Both the position numbers and the translations under genes were made by a program. Shown one piece after another: positions 25,883-33,749 of a DNA stretch of 64,000 nucleotides. The DNA is taken from positions 186,001-250,000 of the forward strand of contig NZ_JNXI01000020.1 in the NCBI RefSeq assembly GCF_000717055.1, in the 5' to 3' direction. How positions within the stretch are numbered: position 1 is the first letter of the stretch; every line of letters begins with the position of its first letter. A model generated the notes under the pieces. The model made no database searches and was not told the DNA's origin. It saw only the letters and a program-made list of their open reading frames with translations. The DNA comes from Streptomyces iakyrus (GTDB lineage Bacteria; Actinomycetota; Actinomycetes; Streptomycetales; Streptomycetaceae).

Positions 25883-26522
25883 TCAAGCGGGAACAGTGCG
25901 GGTCGCCGATGTCGCCCGGCACGGTCCGTTCCACCTCCTCGATCAGGGAGGGAAGAGCCGCCAGCAGGGCGGTCAGAGCACCGGACAGTCTCACGTCGGC
26001 GGCGACCACGTCGGTGTCTTCTTCGTGGTCGATATACAGGCGCATCCGATCGGGGCCCTGGAGGAGAAATCCTCGCAGCCGCGGGTCGGGCTGTTCCTCG
26101 GTCCAGGGATAGGTAAGGGTGCGCAGGATGGTGAAGGCGTTGTCGCGCTCTTCCAGGCCGGCGGGAGCGACCTGCGCCGGATCCACATGGACGAGGGTCA
26201 TGCCCATCACCGAGTCGACACGGCTGCTGGAGACGATCTGCGTGCCGGTGCTCAAGGCACGCACGAGACCGAGGACGTCATTCGCGCCCGCTAGCTCCTC
26301 CGGGTCGTCGATGGCGCGCAGAGGGATCTCCCAGACCATCAAGTCGCCTGGAGCACTCGCATGCTGAGGGCCAGTGACAATCCGGACCCCTGCGGCGGGA
26401 GACGGCGAGGGCAGGACGCCTCGGATGAAACGGCCATCGGGCAGGGGGGCGTGGATGTGGTGGAGCAGCAGACGGACGATGTCCGCCTGCTGCTCCGCGA
26501 TGTCGTCGTACGTGAGAGTCAC
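25863..26522 (-). CDS. transposon cargo protein of unknown function (219 aa)
   Basis: ATG-initiated 219-aa soluble protein without signal peptide or membrane segment. It starts MTLTYDDIAEQQADIVRLLL and ends DPHCSRLINLVDW; the middle is beta-rich (LMVWEIPLRAIDDP, MGMTLVHVDPAQV), the C-terminal third is helical (GALTALLAALPSLIEEVERT). I recognise no family. It lies 13 bp downstream of the secreted-protein gene on the same strand, so the two form an operon inside the transposon. An immunity- or accessory-type partner of the secreted protein is a speculation from this layout. Confidence 0.7.
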   Translation of the reverse strand: MTLTYDDIAEQQADIVRLLLHHIHAPLPDGRFIRGVLPSPSPAAGVRIVTGPQHASAPGDLMVWEIPLRAIDDPEELAGANDVLGLVRALSTGTQIVSSSRVDSVMGMTLVHVDPAQVAPAGLEERDNAFTILRTLTYPWTEEQPDPRLRGFLLQGPDRMRLYIDHEEDTDVVAADVRLSGALTALLAALPSLIEEVERTVPGDIGDPHCSRLINLVDW

Positions 26523-26535
26523 GCGTCAAACGATG

Positions 26536-26979
26536 TCACTGGTTGAGCCAGTTCGGGCACCTGTTCATGCCCTTGCAGTAGGCAGTGATGACACCGATCT
26601 TCTGGCCGGCACCGGCGTCGTAGTCTCCATCTGCGGTCTTGCGGGCGTACTGGACAATCACGATGACCTGCACACGGCGGTTGCCGTTCCACGCATAGGC
26701 CCAGTACTCAAGGCGGGCGCCGTTCTTCTTGTCGGGCTTGCCGTTGATAGCGGCATTGACGATCTTGCACTTCTTGATGTTGTGCGGACCGGAGAAGTGC
26801 TTCCAGCCGAGCTTGCTGTTGCCGACACGGGTGGGAATCACCCGGTCGTCCCAGTCCTTCTGCTTGCACTTGACGGTCTTGTCCCAGGCCGGTGCGGCAT
26901 GGGTGGGCGTAGTGATGCTGCCAGTGAGAAGGGCCGTTGCGGCAAGTGTCGTCGCCGCCCCCGTTGCGATCCTTTTCAT
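26536..26979 (-). CDS. small secreted cysteine-containing protein, transposon cargo
   Basis: 147 aa with a clear Sec signal peptide (MKRIATGAATTLAATALLTG … THA, cleavage before APAW). The mature ~118 residues contain cysteines in VKCKQKD, KKCKIVN, AYCKGM and RCPNW, which could form two disulphides. The core is basic and aromatic (LEYWAYAWNGNRRVQVIVIV). No family is evident. It is first in a two-gene minus-strand operon inside the transposon, with no strong ribosome-binding site. Confidence 0.75.
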   Translation of the reverse strand: MKRIATGAATTLAATALLTGSITTPTHAAPAWDKTVKCKQKDWDDRVIPTRVGNSKLGWKHFSGPHNIKKCKIVNAAINGKPDKKNGARLEYWAYAWNGNRRVQVIVIVQYARKTADGDYDAGAGQKIGVITAYCKGMNRCPNWLNQ

Positions 26980-27130
26980 GATCTGACCATGTCATAGCCG
27001 GTGGTCGCGTGCGCCTCAATATTCACGCCAAGTGGACTTACCCGAGACGATCCGCTCCGACTCGTCTCACCGGTCTCCGGGCACCGCAGGTCAATGCCCC
27101 GTACTGTCCGGACTTATCTGAGACAGGACA

Positions 27131-27135
27131 GGTCA
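27131..27135. repeat. target-site duplication GGTCA, right copy
   Basis: Second GGTCA outside the right inverted repeat. Its last three bases are the stop codon of the VOC gene (TGA on the minus strand), so the insertion used the stop codon as part of its target and the duplication kept it intact. Confidence 0.8.
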
Positions 27136-27501
27136 GCCCCGCACGATGCAGAACGGATGCCCCGCCGGGTCCGTGAGTACCCGCCACCTGTCGGGGTTCG
27201 GCTGGTGCTCCGGCCTGACCGCGCCCAGTTTTACGAGACGTGCCTCCGCCTCGTCGAGGTCCGGAACGTCGAAGCAGCAGTGCAGTTGCTGGGGTACGTC
27301 CTGGTCGGGCCAGCTCGGTGCCCGGTAGCCGTCGACCCGCTGGAAGCCGAGGATGAGTCCGCCCTCACCGCCCAGCGCGGCGAAGTCGGCGTTCGACTTC
27401 GGGTGCGGTTCCAGGCCGGTGGCCTGCTGGTAGAACGCCGCGAGGGCGAGCGGGTCCGCGCAGTCCAGGGTGATCGCGCTCAACGTCATCTGTAGGGGCA
27501 T
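27133..27501 (-). CDS. VOC (glyoxalase/dioxygenase fold) family protein
   Basis: 122 aa from ATG 27501. Two beta-alpha-beta-beta-beta repeats are visible: SAITLDCADPLALAAFYQQATG at the start, then CCFDVPDLDEAEARLVKLGA and the closing WRVLTDPAGHPFCIV typical of the Glyoxalase_6 group. Likely a small-molecule-binding or resistance-type protein; substrate unknown. The transposon is inserted at its stop codon, so its 3' untranslated region has been replaced. 6 bp separate it from the upstream gene, suggesting one operon. Confidence 0.85.
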   Translation of the reverse strand: MPLQMTLSAITLDCADPLALAAFYQQATGLEPHPKSNADFAALGGEGGLILGFQRVDGYRAPSWPDQDVPQQLHCCFDVPDLDEAEARLVKLGAVRPEHQPNPDRWRVLTDPAGHPFCIVRG

Positions 27502-27507
27502 GGCTCC

Positions 27508-28062
27508 TCATCGGCCGAAGGCCTCCTGGCAGGACGTCCAGGCAGGCCCGCTCAGCAGGGGGTGGATGCGGGTGAAGAGGCTCAGGAGCCCGGGGCCCCA
27601 CGCGGCGCGGAAGGCGGGGTCGGTGCGGGCGAGGTCGACTTCGTTGGCGGCGGACAACTCGGCGAAGTCACGCCGTGCCTGCGGGCCCGGGACGTGACTC
27701 AGGCCGGTGAACCGGTCGTGGAAGGGCCCGTCGGCATCCGCGAGCCGAGGATAGGTGGCCCGGCGATCGCAGGACGCGTGCAGGTAGACGAGCGCCTCGG
27801 CCTCCGCACCGATCGCCGCAGTCAGCTCCGCCCGGCGGTCCGTCGGCAGCAGGGCCTCGGGAAAGCCGTCGGTGCCGTAGAACGCGTGGCACAGGCCCGC
27901 CCGTTGGAGGGCCGGACGGGCGCCCCACGCGGCGAGCTGTCCCTGGACCCGGGTGAGGTGCGCGAGGAGGGTGCCGCCCGGATGGGCGACGGCAGCGGCA
28001 CCGAGGCCCCTCAGCAGCACGACGGCCCGGTCGGCGGCGACGGGAGATGCGGGCACGGGCAT
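27508..28062 (-). CDS. DUF6817 family protein
   Basis: ATG 28062 preceded by GGAAGGA gives 184 aa; the frame is open further upstream without support. Features are a helical start (AVVLLRGLGAAAVAHPGGTL), HLTRVQGQLAAWG, GLCHAFYGTDGFPEAL, and EALVYLHASCDR, a histidine-rich pattern found in the DUF6817 family that resembles HD-domain-like proteins. It is divergent from the LysR gene with a palindrome between, and 6 bp upstream of the VOC gene. The LysR protein probably controls both. Confidence 0.7.
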   Translation of the reverse strand: MPVPASPVAADRAVVLLRGLGAAAVAHPGGTLLAHLTRVQGQLAAWGARPALQRAGLCHAFYGTDGFPEALLPTDRRAELTAAIGAEAEALVYLHASCDRRATYPRLADADGPFHDRFTGLSHVPGPQARRDFAELSAANEVDLARTDPAFRAAWGPGLLSLFTRIHPLLSGPAWTSCQEAFGR

Positions 28063-28220
28063 GTCCTTCCGGGACTCGGTCGGCACGCGGTCGGCACCCG
28101 TCCGTGCCTTCGGCTGCGGGTCCGGACCCTGCGAAAGCGCCGGACGGGTTGCCGCCTGGGCCCGGTACCGAGCATGCTCGAAGCGCAACACCCCAGTCAA
28201 TCCTATGAATTGCTGCACCG

Positions 28221-28240
28221 ACCCAAGCTGTAGCTTGGGT
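28221..28240. promoter_or_regulatory. perfect palindrome at the LysR start
   Basis: ACCCAAGCT-GT-AGCTTGGGT: 9-bp arms, 2-bp centre, ending 3 bp before the LysR GTG and lying in the divergent intergenic region. It is well placed as an operator for the LysR protein or to occlude its own translation start. Confidence 0.65.
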
Positions 28241-28243
28241 CAC

Positions 28244-29203
28244 GTGACTCTGGACGATCTGCGCGTCTTCGTGAGCGTGTGCAGGGCGGGCAGCCTCAGT
28301 GCCGTCGCCCGGGAACTGGGCTGCACCCAGTCCGCGGTGAGCCAGCACGTGAAGCGGCTGGAGCGGGAAGCGGGCGTCAGCCTCCTGGAACGCCGGCCGC
28401 GGGGCGTCGTACCGACCCACGCGGGGCGTGTGCTGTGGGATGCCGCCGCCGACAGCATCGCCGGCCTGGACGCGGCCCTGCGCCGCGTCGGCGACCTGGT
28501 CAACGGCGACAGCGGCGCCGTGCGCGTCACCACGGGTGGGACGACCGTACGGCACTTCATGGCCGAGGCCGTCGTCGCGTTCCGGCAGCGCTACCCGAAG
28601 GTGAGCCTGGAGTTCCAGACGGAGACGTCCAGCCGCAGGTGCTTCGAGGCTCTGGCCGACGGGCACCTCGACCTCGCCTGGGTCACCATGGACGGCCCGG
28701 TCCGGGGCATCGAACAGCGTCCCGTCGTGGATCTGCCCTGGGTGCTGGCCGTCCGCGCCGACGATCCGCTCGCCGGCCGCTCCCGCCTCGACGCGGCTGA
28801 TCTCGCCGACGTGCGCCTCATCCGTCTCCCCCACAACTCCACCTCGGGCGCCCGGCTCGACGCCGCCTTCGCCGACGCGGGCATCCGGAGCCGCTCCGAC
28901 ACCGGTGTGGCCGACTGGGACACCGCTCTGCTGCTGGCCGAACTCGGCCTCGGCCATGCCGTCGTGCCCGCTGTGCCCGGCCGGCCGGTCCCCGGCGACG
29001 GGCCGCTGCGCCTCGTCCCGGTGCCCGACCTGCCGCCGCTCGCCGTCGGCTGGGCCGTCCGCCGCTGGGACGCCCTCTCTCCACTCGCCCGGTCCTTCGC
29101 CGAGACGGTGGCCGGCAGTTGCCGGCAGCGGGACGCGAACAGCGGGACGGCGCCGCCCCCGGCACGCGAAATCGATCGACGGCCGCGGCCGGACACGCCA
29201 TGA
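28244..29203 (+). CDS. LysR family transcriptional regulator
   Basis: GTG 28244; 319 aa. The N-terminal HTH reads LDDLRVFVSVCRAGSLSAVA then LGCTQSAVSQHVKRLEREAG, followed by LLERRPRGVVPTHAG. The C-terminal substrate-binding domain shows VRVTTGGTTVRHFMAEAVVA and DLAWVTMDGPVRGIEQRPV. No ribosome-binding site precedes the GTG, so it may be leaderless or use another start. Divergent from DUF6817-VOC, its likely targets. Confidence 0.88.
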   Translation: MTLDDLRVFVSVCRAGSLSAVARELGCTQSAVSQHVKRLEREAGVSLLERRPRGVVPTHAGRVLWDAAADSIAGLDAALRRVGDLVNGDSGAVRVTTGGTTVRHFMAEAVVAFRQRYPKVSLEFQTETSSRRCFEALADGHLDLAWVTMDGPVRGIEQRPVVDLPWVLAVRADDPLAGRSRLDAADLADVRLIRLPHNSTSGARLDAAFADAGIRSRSDTGVADWDTALLLAELGLGHAVVPAVPGRPVPGDGPLRLVPVPDLPPLAVGWAVRRWDALSPLARSFAETVAGSCRQRDANSGTAPPPAREIDRRPRPDTP

Positions 29204-29212
29204 TCCGTCCTC

Positions 29213-29919
29213 GTGACGACTCCTCCCCAGCGACACCTCGTCCGGGCCGCCGCCCGCAACAACGCCGAGTGGTGTGCGGTGATGGGCCGGGCGCACGGGG
29301 TGGCGAGCGCGTTCGGGGGCGAGGCGTGGGCCGCCGCCCGGCGTACGCCGGTGTACTCCCCGGACGCCGTGACCCTGGAGCCGGGCGCCGACCCGGCGGC
29401 GCTCGTGGCGCGGATCGACACGGTCTCGCCCGGGGCGTCGGTGAAGGACAGTTTCGCCGACCTCGATCTGACCGGGGCGGGGTTCCGGGTGCTGTTCGAG
29501 GCGGAGTGGATCCATCGTCCGGCGGGTGTTCCCGTCACGGCGCCGGATCTCGCGTGGGACGCCGTGCGGGATCCGGACGCGCTGCGGGACTGGGCCCGGG
29601 CCTGGGACGACGGGGGCGGGAACGCCGGCCTGTTCCGGCCGGCGCTGCTCGACGATCCGGAGACGGTCGTCCTCGCCGGGCGGTCCGCCGACGGGCGGGT
29701 GGCCGTCGGAGCGGTGGCGGCCGGAGCGGTGACGTGGTCGGTGTGTCCAACGTCTTCGGCCCGCCCCACGTGGCCTGGCCCCTCGTCCTGCACGCGGTCG
29801 GCCGGCTGTTCCCCGGTCTGCCCGTCGTGGGTTACGAGCAGGGCGACGACCTGACGGCCGCCCTCCGGTACGGTTTCGAGGCCGTCGGGCCGCTCCGGGT
29901 GTGGACACACGCCGGGTAG
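29213..29919 (+). pseudogene. frameshifted protein gene of unknown (possibly acetyltransferase-like) type
   Basis: Frame one from 29213 gives MTTPPQRHLVRAAARNNAEW … DGRVAVGAVA; around 29720 the sense continues one frame over as RSGDVVGVSNVFGPPHVAWP … YGFEAVGPLRVWTHAG, ending at 29919. The total, 707 bp, is one base short of a whole number of codons, matching a 1-bp deletion in a GC-rich run. The ending LRYGFEAVGPLRVW resembles the final strand/helix of GNAT proteins. A base-calling error cannot be excluded. It begins 9 bp after the LysR stop. Confidence 0.65.
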
Positions 29920-29926
29920 CCGGCCG

Positions 29927-30580
29927 CTAGTGCGGCTTGTACGCCAGGAACGTGCCCACCTGCCTCTTCGACCCTCCCTCCGGTTCCTGCACCACCCGCG
30001 TCGTGACCACCAGACCCGCCCGCTGGAGGAGCTCGGCGATGCGGTCCGGGGGGAGCAGGTACGACGCGTAGGACACCGGGTGGTCGCCGTAGGCGTGGGT
30101 CGGGTGGAGGTGCTCGCCGCCTCCGACGTGGCCGGCCAGCATCAGCCGGCCGCCGGGCGCGAGGGTGCGGTGGAACTCGGAGAACACCGTCGGCAGCCAC
30201 TGCGGCGGGGTGTGGTGGGTGGCGTAGTACGCGAGGATGCCGCCGAGCTCGCCGTCGGCGATGTCCAGCGCGGTCATCGAGCCGACGGTGAAACGGAGTT
30301 CCGGGTACGCCGCCCGGGCTAGCTCGATCATCCTCGGCGACACGTCCACGCCGAACGCCGGGACCCCGAGGGCGGCCAGATGTGCCGTCACCTTGCCGGG
30401 GCCGCAGCCCAGGTCGGCGACCGGCCCGGGGTGCGGGGGCCGGACGAGGTCGGCGAACGCGGCCAGCATCGCGCGGGACACCGGGTCCAGCTCGGCCGGT
30501 TCCTTGACGCGCCGGGCGTAGTCGGCGGCGACGGCGTCGTAGGACTCGCGGACCGCGGTGAGGTGGGACGGCTCGGTCAT
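29927..30580 (-). CDS. class I SAM-dependent methyltransferase
   Basis: 217 aa, ATG 30580. Motif I is VADLGCGPGKVTAHL, motif II PAFGVDVSPRMIELA, and the post-motif FSEFHRTLAPGGRLMLA is typical of Methyltransf_11/25 enzymes. The N-terminal helix SYDAVAADYARRV is also standard. Small-molecule acceptor; identity unknown. Convergent with the preceding gene. Confidence 0.9.
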   Translation of the reverse strand: MTEPSHLTAVRESYDAVAADYARRVKEPAELDPVSRAMLAAFADLVRPPHPGPVADLGCGPGKVTAHLAALGVPAFGVDVSPRMIELARAAYPELRFTVGSMTALDIADGELGGILAYYATHHTPPQWLPTVFSEFHRTLAPGGRLMLAGHVGGGEHLHPTHAYGDHPVSYASYLLPPDRIAELLQRAGLVVTTRVVQEPEGGSKRQVGTFLAYKPH

Positions 30581-30680
30581 GCCGCGAACCTAGGCGACGG
30601 GAGTGACACGTCCGTACTCCGACGCCAGTACGCCGGTCTACTCCCGCCGTGAGACGACCCCGAGGCCCCCTTCCGGCAGC

Positions 30681-31241
30681 GTGGTCGACGTGGACACGCA
30701 TACCGAACAGGAGCCGGCCAAGCCGCACCCAGGTCCGCCGCCGAGGCTCGGCCGCCCGGCCCGCCGGGCCGCCCTCGTCGTGCACGTCATCGCCTCCGCC
30801 GGCTGGCTCGGGCTCACGCTCGGGCTGCTCGCACTCGGGATCACGGCCGCCACCGACGGCTCCGCCGGGACCGTGGAGGCCTCGGTCCGGGCCATGAAAC
30901 TCTTCGCCGACTGGCTCCTGCTGCCCGTCGCGTTCCTCACGCTCCTCAGCGGCCTGCTGCTGTCGCTGGGCACGGTGTGGGGTCTGGCCCGGTACCGCTG
31001 GGTGTACACGAAGTTCTGGCTGACCCTCGCCACGACGACCGCCACGGTGTTCGCGCTGCGTCCCGGGGTGAACTCCGCGGTCACCGCCGTCGCCGCGGGC
31101 GGGCCGCTGCCGGACGCCGGTGACGTGCTGTTCGGGCCGGTCGTGTCGCTGTCCGCGTACGTCTTCATGACGGTGATCTCCGTCCTGAAGCCCTGGGGGA
31201 AGACCCGCCGCGGCCGCAGAAAGCCACAGGCATTTGCCTAA
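30681..31241 (+). CDS. DUF2269-like integral membrane protein
   Basis: GTG 30681 (or 30690) gives about 186 aa. After a ~40-residue Pro-rich tail there are four hydrophobic segments: ALVVHVIASAGWLGLTLGLL, LLLPVAFLTLLSGLLLSLG, FWLTLATTTATVFAL and VVSLSAYVFMTVISVL. The pattern H-V-I-A-S-A-G-W followed by VYTKFWLTL fits the DUF2269-like family. Its stop codon lies in the TetR palindrome, so transcriptional read-through into the TetR gene may be limited by the regulator. Confidence 0.7.
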   Translation: MVDVDTHTEQEPAKPHPGPPPRLGRPARRAALVVHVIASAGWLGLTLGLLALGITAATDGSAGTVEASVRAMKLFADWLLLPVAFLTLLSGLLLSLGTVWGLARYRWVYTKFWLTLATTTATVFALRPGVNSAVTAVAAGGPLPDAGDVLFGPVVSLSAYVFMTVISVLKPWGKTRRGRRKPQAFA

Positions 31242-31253
31242 ATCTTTTAGGCA
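31235..31253. promoter_or_regulatory. 19-bp palindromic operator before the TetR gene
   Basis: TGCCTAAA-TCT-TTTAGGCA, perfect 8-bp arms, 36 bp upstream of the TetR ATG. A half-site (CAGGCA) follows near 31271. Typical size for a TetR dimer site; likely autoregulation. Confidence 0.7.
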
Positions 31254-31289
31254 GGGGCACACTCTTTTCAGGCAGAAGGGAGAAGCCTC

Positions 31290-31877
31290 ATGGCACGCGT
31301 AGGACTGACGCCCGAGCGTCTGACCGAGGCCGGCGCCGAGCTCGCCGACGAGGTCGGCTTCGAGCAGGTCACCGTCTCGGCACTCGCCCGGCGGTTCGAC
31401 GTCAAGGTCGCGAGCCTCTACTCGCACGTGCGCAACTCCCACGACCTGAAGACGAGGATCGCCCTGCTCGCCCTCGCGGAACTCGCCGACCGGGCCGCCG
31501 AGGCCCTGGCCGGACGGGCCGGCAAGGACGCCCTGGCCGCCCTCGCCAACGTGTACCGCGACTACGCCCGGGAACACCCGGGCCGCTACGCCGCGGCCCA
31601 GCTACGGCTCGACCCGCAGACCGCGGCCGCGAGCGCCGGTGTCCGGCACGCGCAGATGACCCGGGCGCTGCTGCGCGGCTACGACCTGACGGAACCGGAC
31701 CAGACCCACGCCGTCCGGCTGCTCGGCAGCGTCTTCCACGGCTACGTCAGCCTGGAGCTCGGCGGCGGTTTCAGCCACAGCGCCCCGGACACCGAGGAGA
31801 CCTGGGCCCGGATCCTCGACGCCCTCGACACGCTGCTGCGGAACTGGCCCGCGGCCCCCACCGACCCCCGAGGCTGA
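31290..31877 (+). CDS. TetR family regulator (WHG-type C-terminal domain)
   Basis: 195 aa; AGAAGGGAGAAG precedes the ATG. The N-terminal HTH is LTEAGAELADEVGFEQVTVS then LARRFDVKVASLYSHVRN. The C-terminal domain has the WHG-type pattern YREYAREHPGRY (here YRDYAREHPGRYAAAQ) and VFHGYVSLELGGGF. The SGNH hydrolase gene starts 5 bp after its stop; the palindrome at 31235 is the probable autoregulatory site controlling both. Confidence 0.9.
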   Translation: MARVGLTPERLTEAGAELADEVGFEQVTVSALARRFDVKVASLYSHVRNSHDLKTRIALLALAELADRAAEALAGRAGKDALAALANVYRDYAREHPGRYAAAQLRLDPQTAAASAGVRHAQMTRALLRGYDLTEPDQTHAVRLLGSVFHGYVSLELGGGFSHSAPDTEETWARILDALDTLLRNWPAAPTDPRG

Positions 31878-31882
31878 CACCC

Positions 31883-33061
31883 ATGCACACCGAGCACGAC
31901 TGGATCACCACCCCCCTCACGGCGGACCTGCTGCGCGGCGCCCTCGACGTGGAGCGCACCGAGCACGGCCTGCTGCCCCACCGGCTCCCGGCCCGGGCCC
32001 GGGCGCAGAACACCAACGCGCAGCTGGCGATGGCCGAGGCGCAGCCCTCCGGCGTACGCCTGGTGTTCCGTACCGCCGCGACCGCCGTCGAGCTGGACAC
32101 GCTGCGCACCAAGCGCGACTACACCGGCTTCCCGCCGCGCCCGGACGGGCTGTACGACCTGCTCGTCGACGGCGTCCCGGCCGGCCAGGCCTCGGGGACC
32201 GGCGGCAACCGCCTCACCGTCGACCTTGCCACCTGGGCGGGCGAGGTCACGACCGGCCCGGTCGGCACCGTCCGCTTCACGGGTCTGCCCGCGCGGGACA
32301 AGGACGTCGAGATCTGGCTGCCGCACAACGAGACCACCGAGCTGGTCGCCCTGCGCACGGACGCGCCCGTCGCTCCCGCGGCGGACCGGGACCGCCGGGT
32401 GTGGCTGCACCACGGCAGCTCGATCAGCCACGGCTCGGACGCGGCGAGCCCCACGGCCATCTGGCCGGCGATCGCCGCGCTGCGCGGCGGTGTGGAGCTG
32501 GTCAACCTCGGCTTCGGCGGCAGCGCGATGCTCGACCCGTTCACCGCGCGCGCCATGCGGGACACCCCGGCCGACCTGATCAGCGTCAAGATGGGCATCA
32601 ACCTCGTCAACCAGGACGCGATGCGGCTGCGCGTCTTCGGCCCCGCCGTGCACGGGTTCCTCGACACGATCCGCGACGGGCACCCGGACACCCCGCTGCT
32701 GCTCGTCTCCCCCATCCACTGCGCCATCCACGAGGACACACCCGGCCCCACCGCCCCCGACATCGACGAGATCGGCAAGGGCCGCCTGGTCTTCGCCCCC
32801 ATGGGCGACCCGGCGGAGACGCCCATGGGCAAACTCACCCTGACCGTCATCCGCGAGGAACTGGCCCGCATCGTCGAACAGCGCGCCGCCGACGACCCGA
32901 ACCTCCACTACCTCGACGGCCTCGACCTCTACGGCCCACAGGACGCCGCCGCCCTCCCCCTGCCCGACCACGTCCACCCGGACGCAGCCACCCACCAGCA
33001 CATCGGCGACCGCTTCCACGAACTGGCGTTCACCAAGGGAGGCCCCTTCGCCGCGGCGTAG
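31883..33061 (+). CDS. SGNH/GDSL-type hydrolase
   Basis: 392 aa without signal peptide. An N-terminal ~170-residue beta-sandwich (VRLVFRTAATAVELDTLRTK, VEIWLPHNETTEL) precedes the hydrolase domain. There the nucleophile block is VWLHHGSSISHGSDA, the Gly block is NLGFGGSAMLD, the Asn block is KMGINLVNQDA and the catalytic Asp-His pair is in DHVHPDAATH. Family members deacetylate sugars or hydrolyse esters; the substrate is not evident. Co-transcribed with and likely repressed by the preceding TetR. Confidence 0.85.
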   Translation: MHTEHDWITTPLTADLLRGALDVERTEHGLLPHRLPARARAQNTNAQLAMAEAQPSGVRLVFRTAATAVELDTLRTKRDYTGFPPRPDGLYDLLVDGVPAGQASGTGGNRLTVDLATWAGEVTTGPVGTVRFTGLPARDKDVEIWLPHNETTELVALRTDAPVAPAADRDRRVWLHHGSSISHGSDAASPTAIWPAIAALRGGVELVNLGFGGSAMLDPFTARAMRDTPADLISVKMGINLVNQDAMRLRVFGPAVHGFLDTIRDGHPDTPLLLVSPIHCAIHEDTPGPTAPDIDEIGKGRLVFAPMGDPAETPMGKLTLTVIREELARIVEQRAADDPNLHYLDGLDLYGPQDAAALPLPDHVHPDAATHQHIGDRFHELAFTKGGPFAAA

Positions 33062-33095
33062 CGACAGGCCGGCGGGTCAGCCCTCGAAGCGCCGG

Positions 33096-33719
33096 TCAGC
33101 TCTCGAATCCCTGGTCCGCCAGGATCCCGTTGACGCGGGCCCGGTGTGCCGACTCCCAGGTGTCCAGGGACTGTGCGGCCTCCTCGGCCAGTTTGGTCCG
33201 GGCCGCGGTCAGGATCTCCTCGCGGCGGGCGCCGGGGACCACCACGACGCCCTCCTCGTCGGCGACGGCCACGTCACCCGCGTCCACGTCCACCCCGCCG
33301 CAGCGCACCCGCTCGTTCAGCGGACGGGCGGCCGACTTGGTGCCCGGGATGGGGATGACGCCGCGCGCGAAGACCGGGAAGCGCATGTCCCGGACCTCGG
33401 CGAGGTCGCGGATCAGCCCGTCGGCGACGAACGCGGTGATGCCCCGGCGCCGGGCGACGGCGCAGACGTTGCCGCCGGCCAGGGCGTAGTCCAGGTCGCC
33501 CGACTCCACGACGACGACCGAGCCGGGGGCGGCCCGGTGGATCGCGGCGTGCAGCATCAGGTTGTCGCCGGGAGGGCACCGCACGGTGAAGGCGGGTCCG
33601 GCCACTCGGGGCACCGGCCCCCACAGCGGCCGGATCCCGAAGTCCATGACCTGCGCGCGGCCCAGCAGGTCGGCCAGTGTGGTCGTGGGTATGTCCGTGA
33701 ACGCGTCGACGTCAGCCAT
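33096..33719 (-). CDS. RraA family protein (HMG/CHA aldolase-like)
   Basis: 207 aa. Shows the RraA-fold signature: TTLADLLGRAQVMDFGIRPL, AGPAFTVRCPPGDNLMLHAA, the G-x(20)-R-D motif with GGNVCAVARRRGITAFVADG and LIRDLAEVRDM, and PLNERVRCGGVDVDAGDVAVAD. Members either bind RNase E or act as 4-hydroxy-4-methyl-2-oxoglutarate/oxaloacetate aldolases with a divalent metal. The RD metal/substrate residues are present, so catalysis is plausible. Confidence 0.88.
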   Translation of the reverse strand: MADVDAFTDIPTTTLADLLGRAQVMDFGIRPLWGPVPRVAGPAFTVRCPPGDNLMLHAAIHRAAPGSVVVVESGDLDYALAGGNVCAVARRRGITAFVADGLIRDLAEVRDMRFPVFARGVIPIPGTKSAARPLNERVRCGGVDVDAGDVAVADEEGVVVVPGARREEILTAARTKLAEEAAQSLDTWESAHRARVNGILADQGFES

Positions 33720-33749
33720 GGCAGGGACCCTAGTCGTCGAACAGCCGCC

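Larger units (their letters stand above)
25170..27130. mobile_element. 1.96-kb non-autonomous transposon with cargo genes
   Basis: The ends are inverted repeats: TGTCCTGTCTC is identical at both ends and about 23 of the outer 28 positions match, including an internal GTCCGGRCAGT word. TG…CA termini and a 5-bp GGTCA target duplication flank it. Inside are the C-terminal part of a Mu/Tn552-type DDE transposase (broken) and two minus-strand cargo genes at 25863-26522 and 26536-26979. With the transposase N-terminus and catalytic core missing it cannot move itself, but the intact ends could be used by a related transposase in trans. The preserved duplication points to insertion as a unit. Confidence 0.8.
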
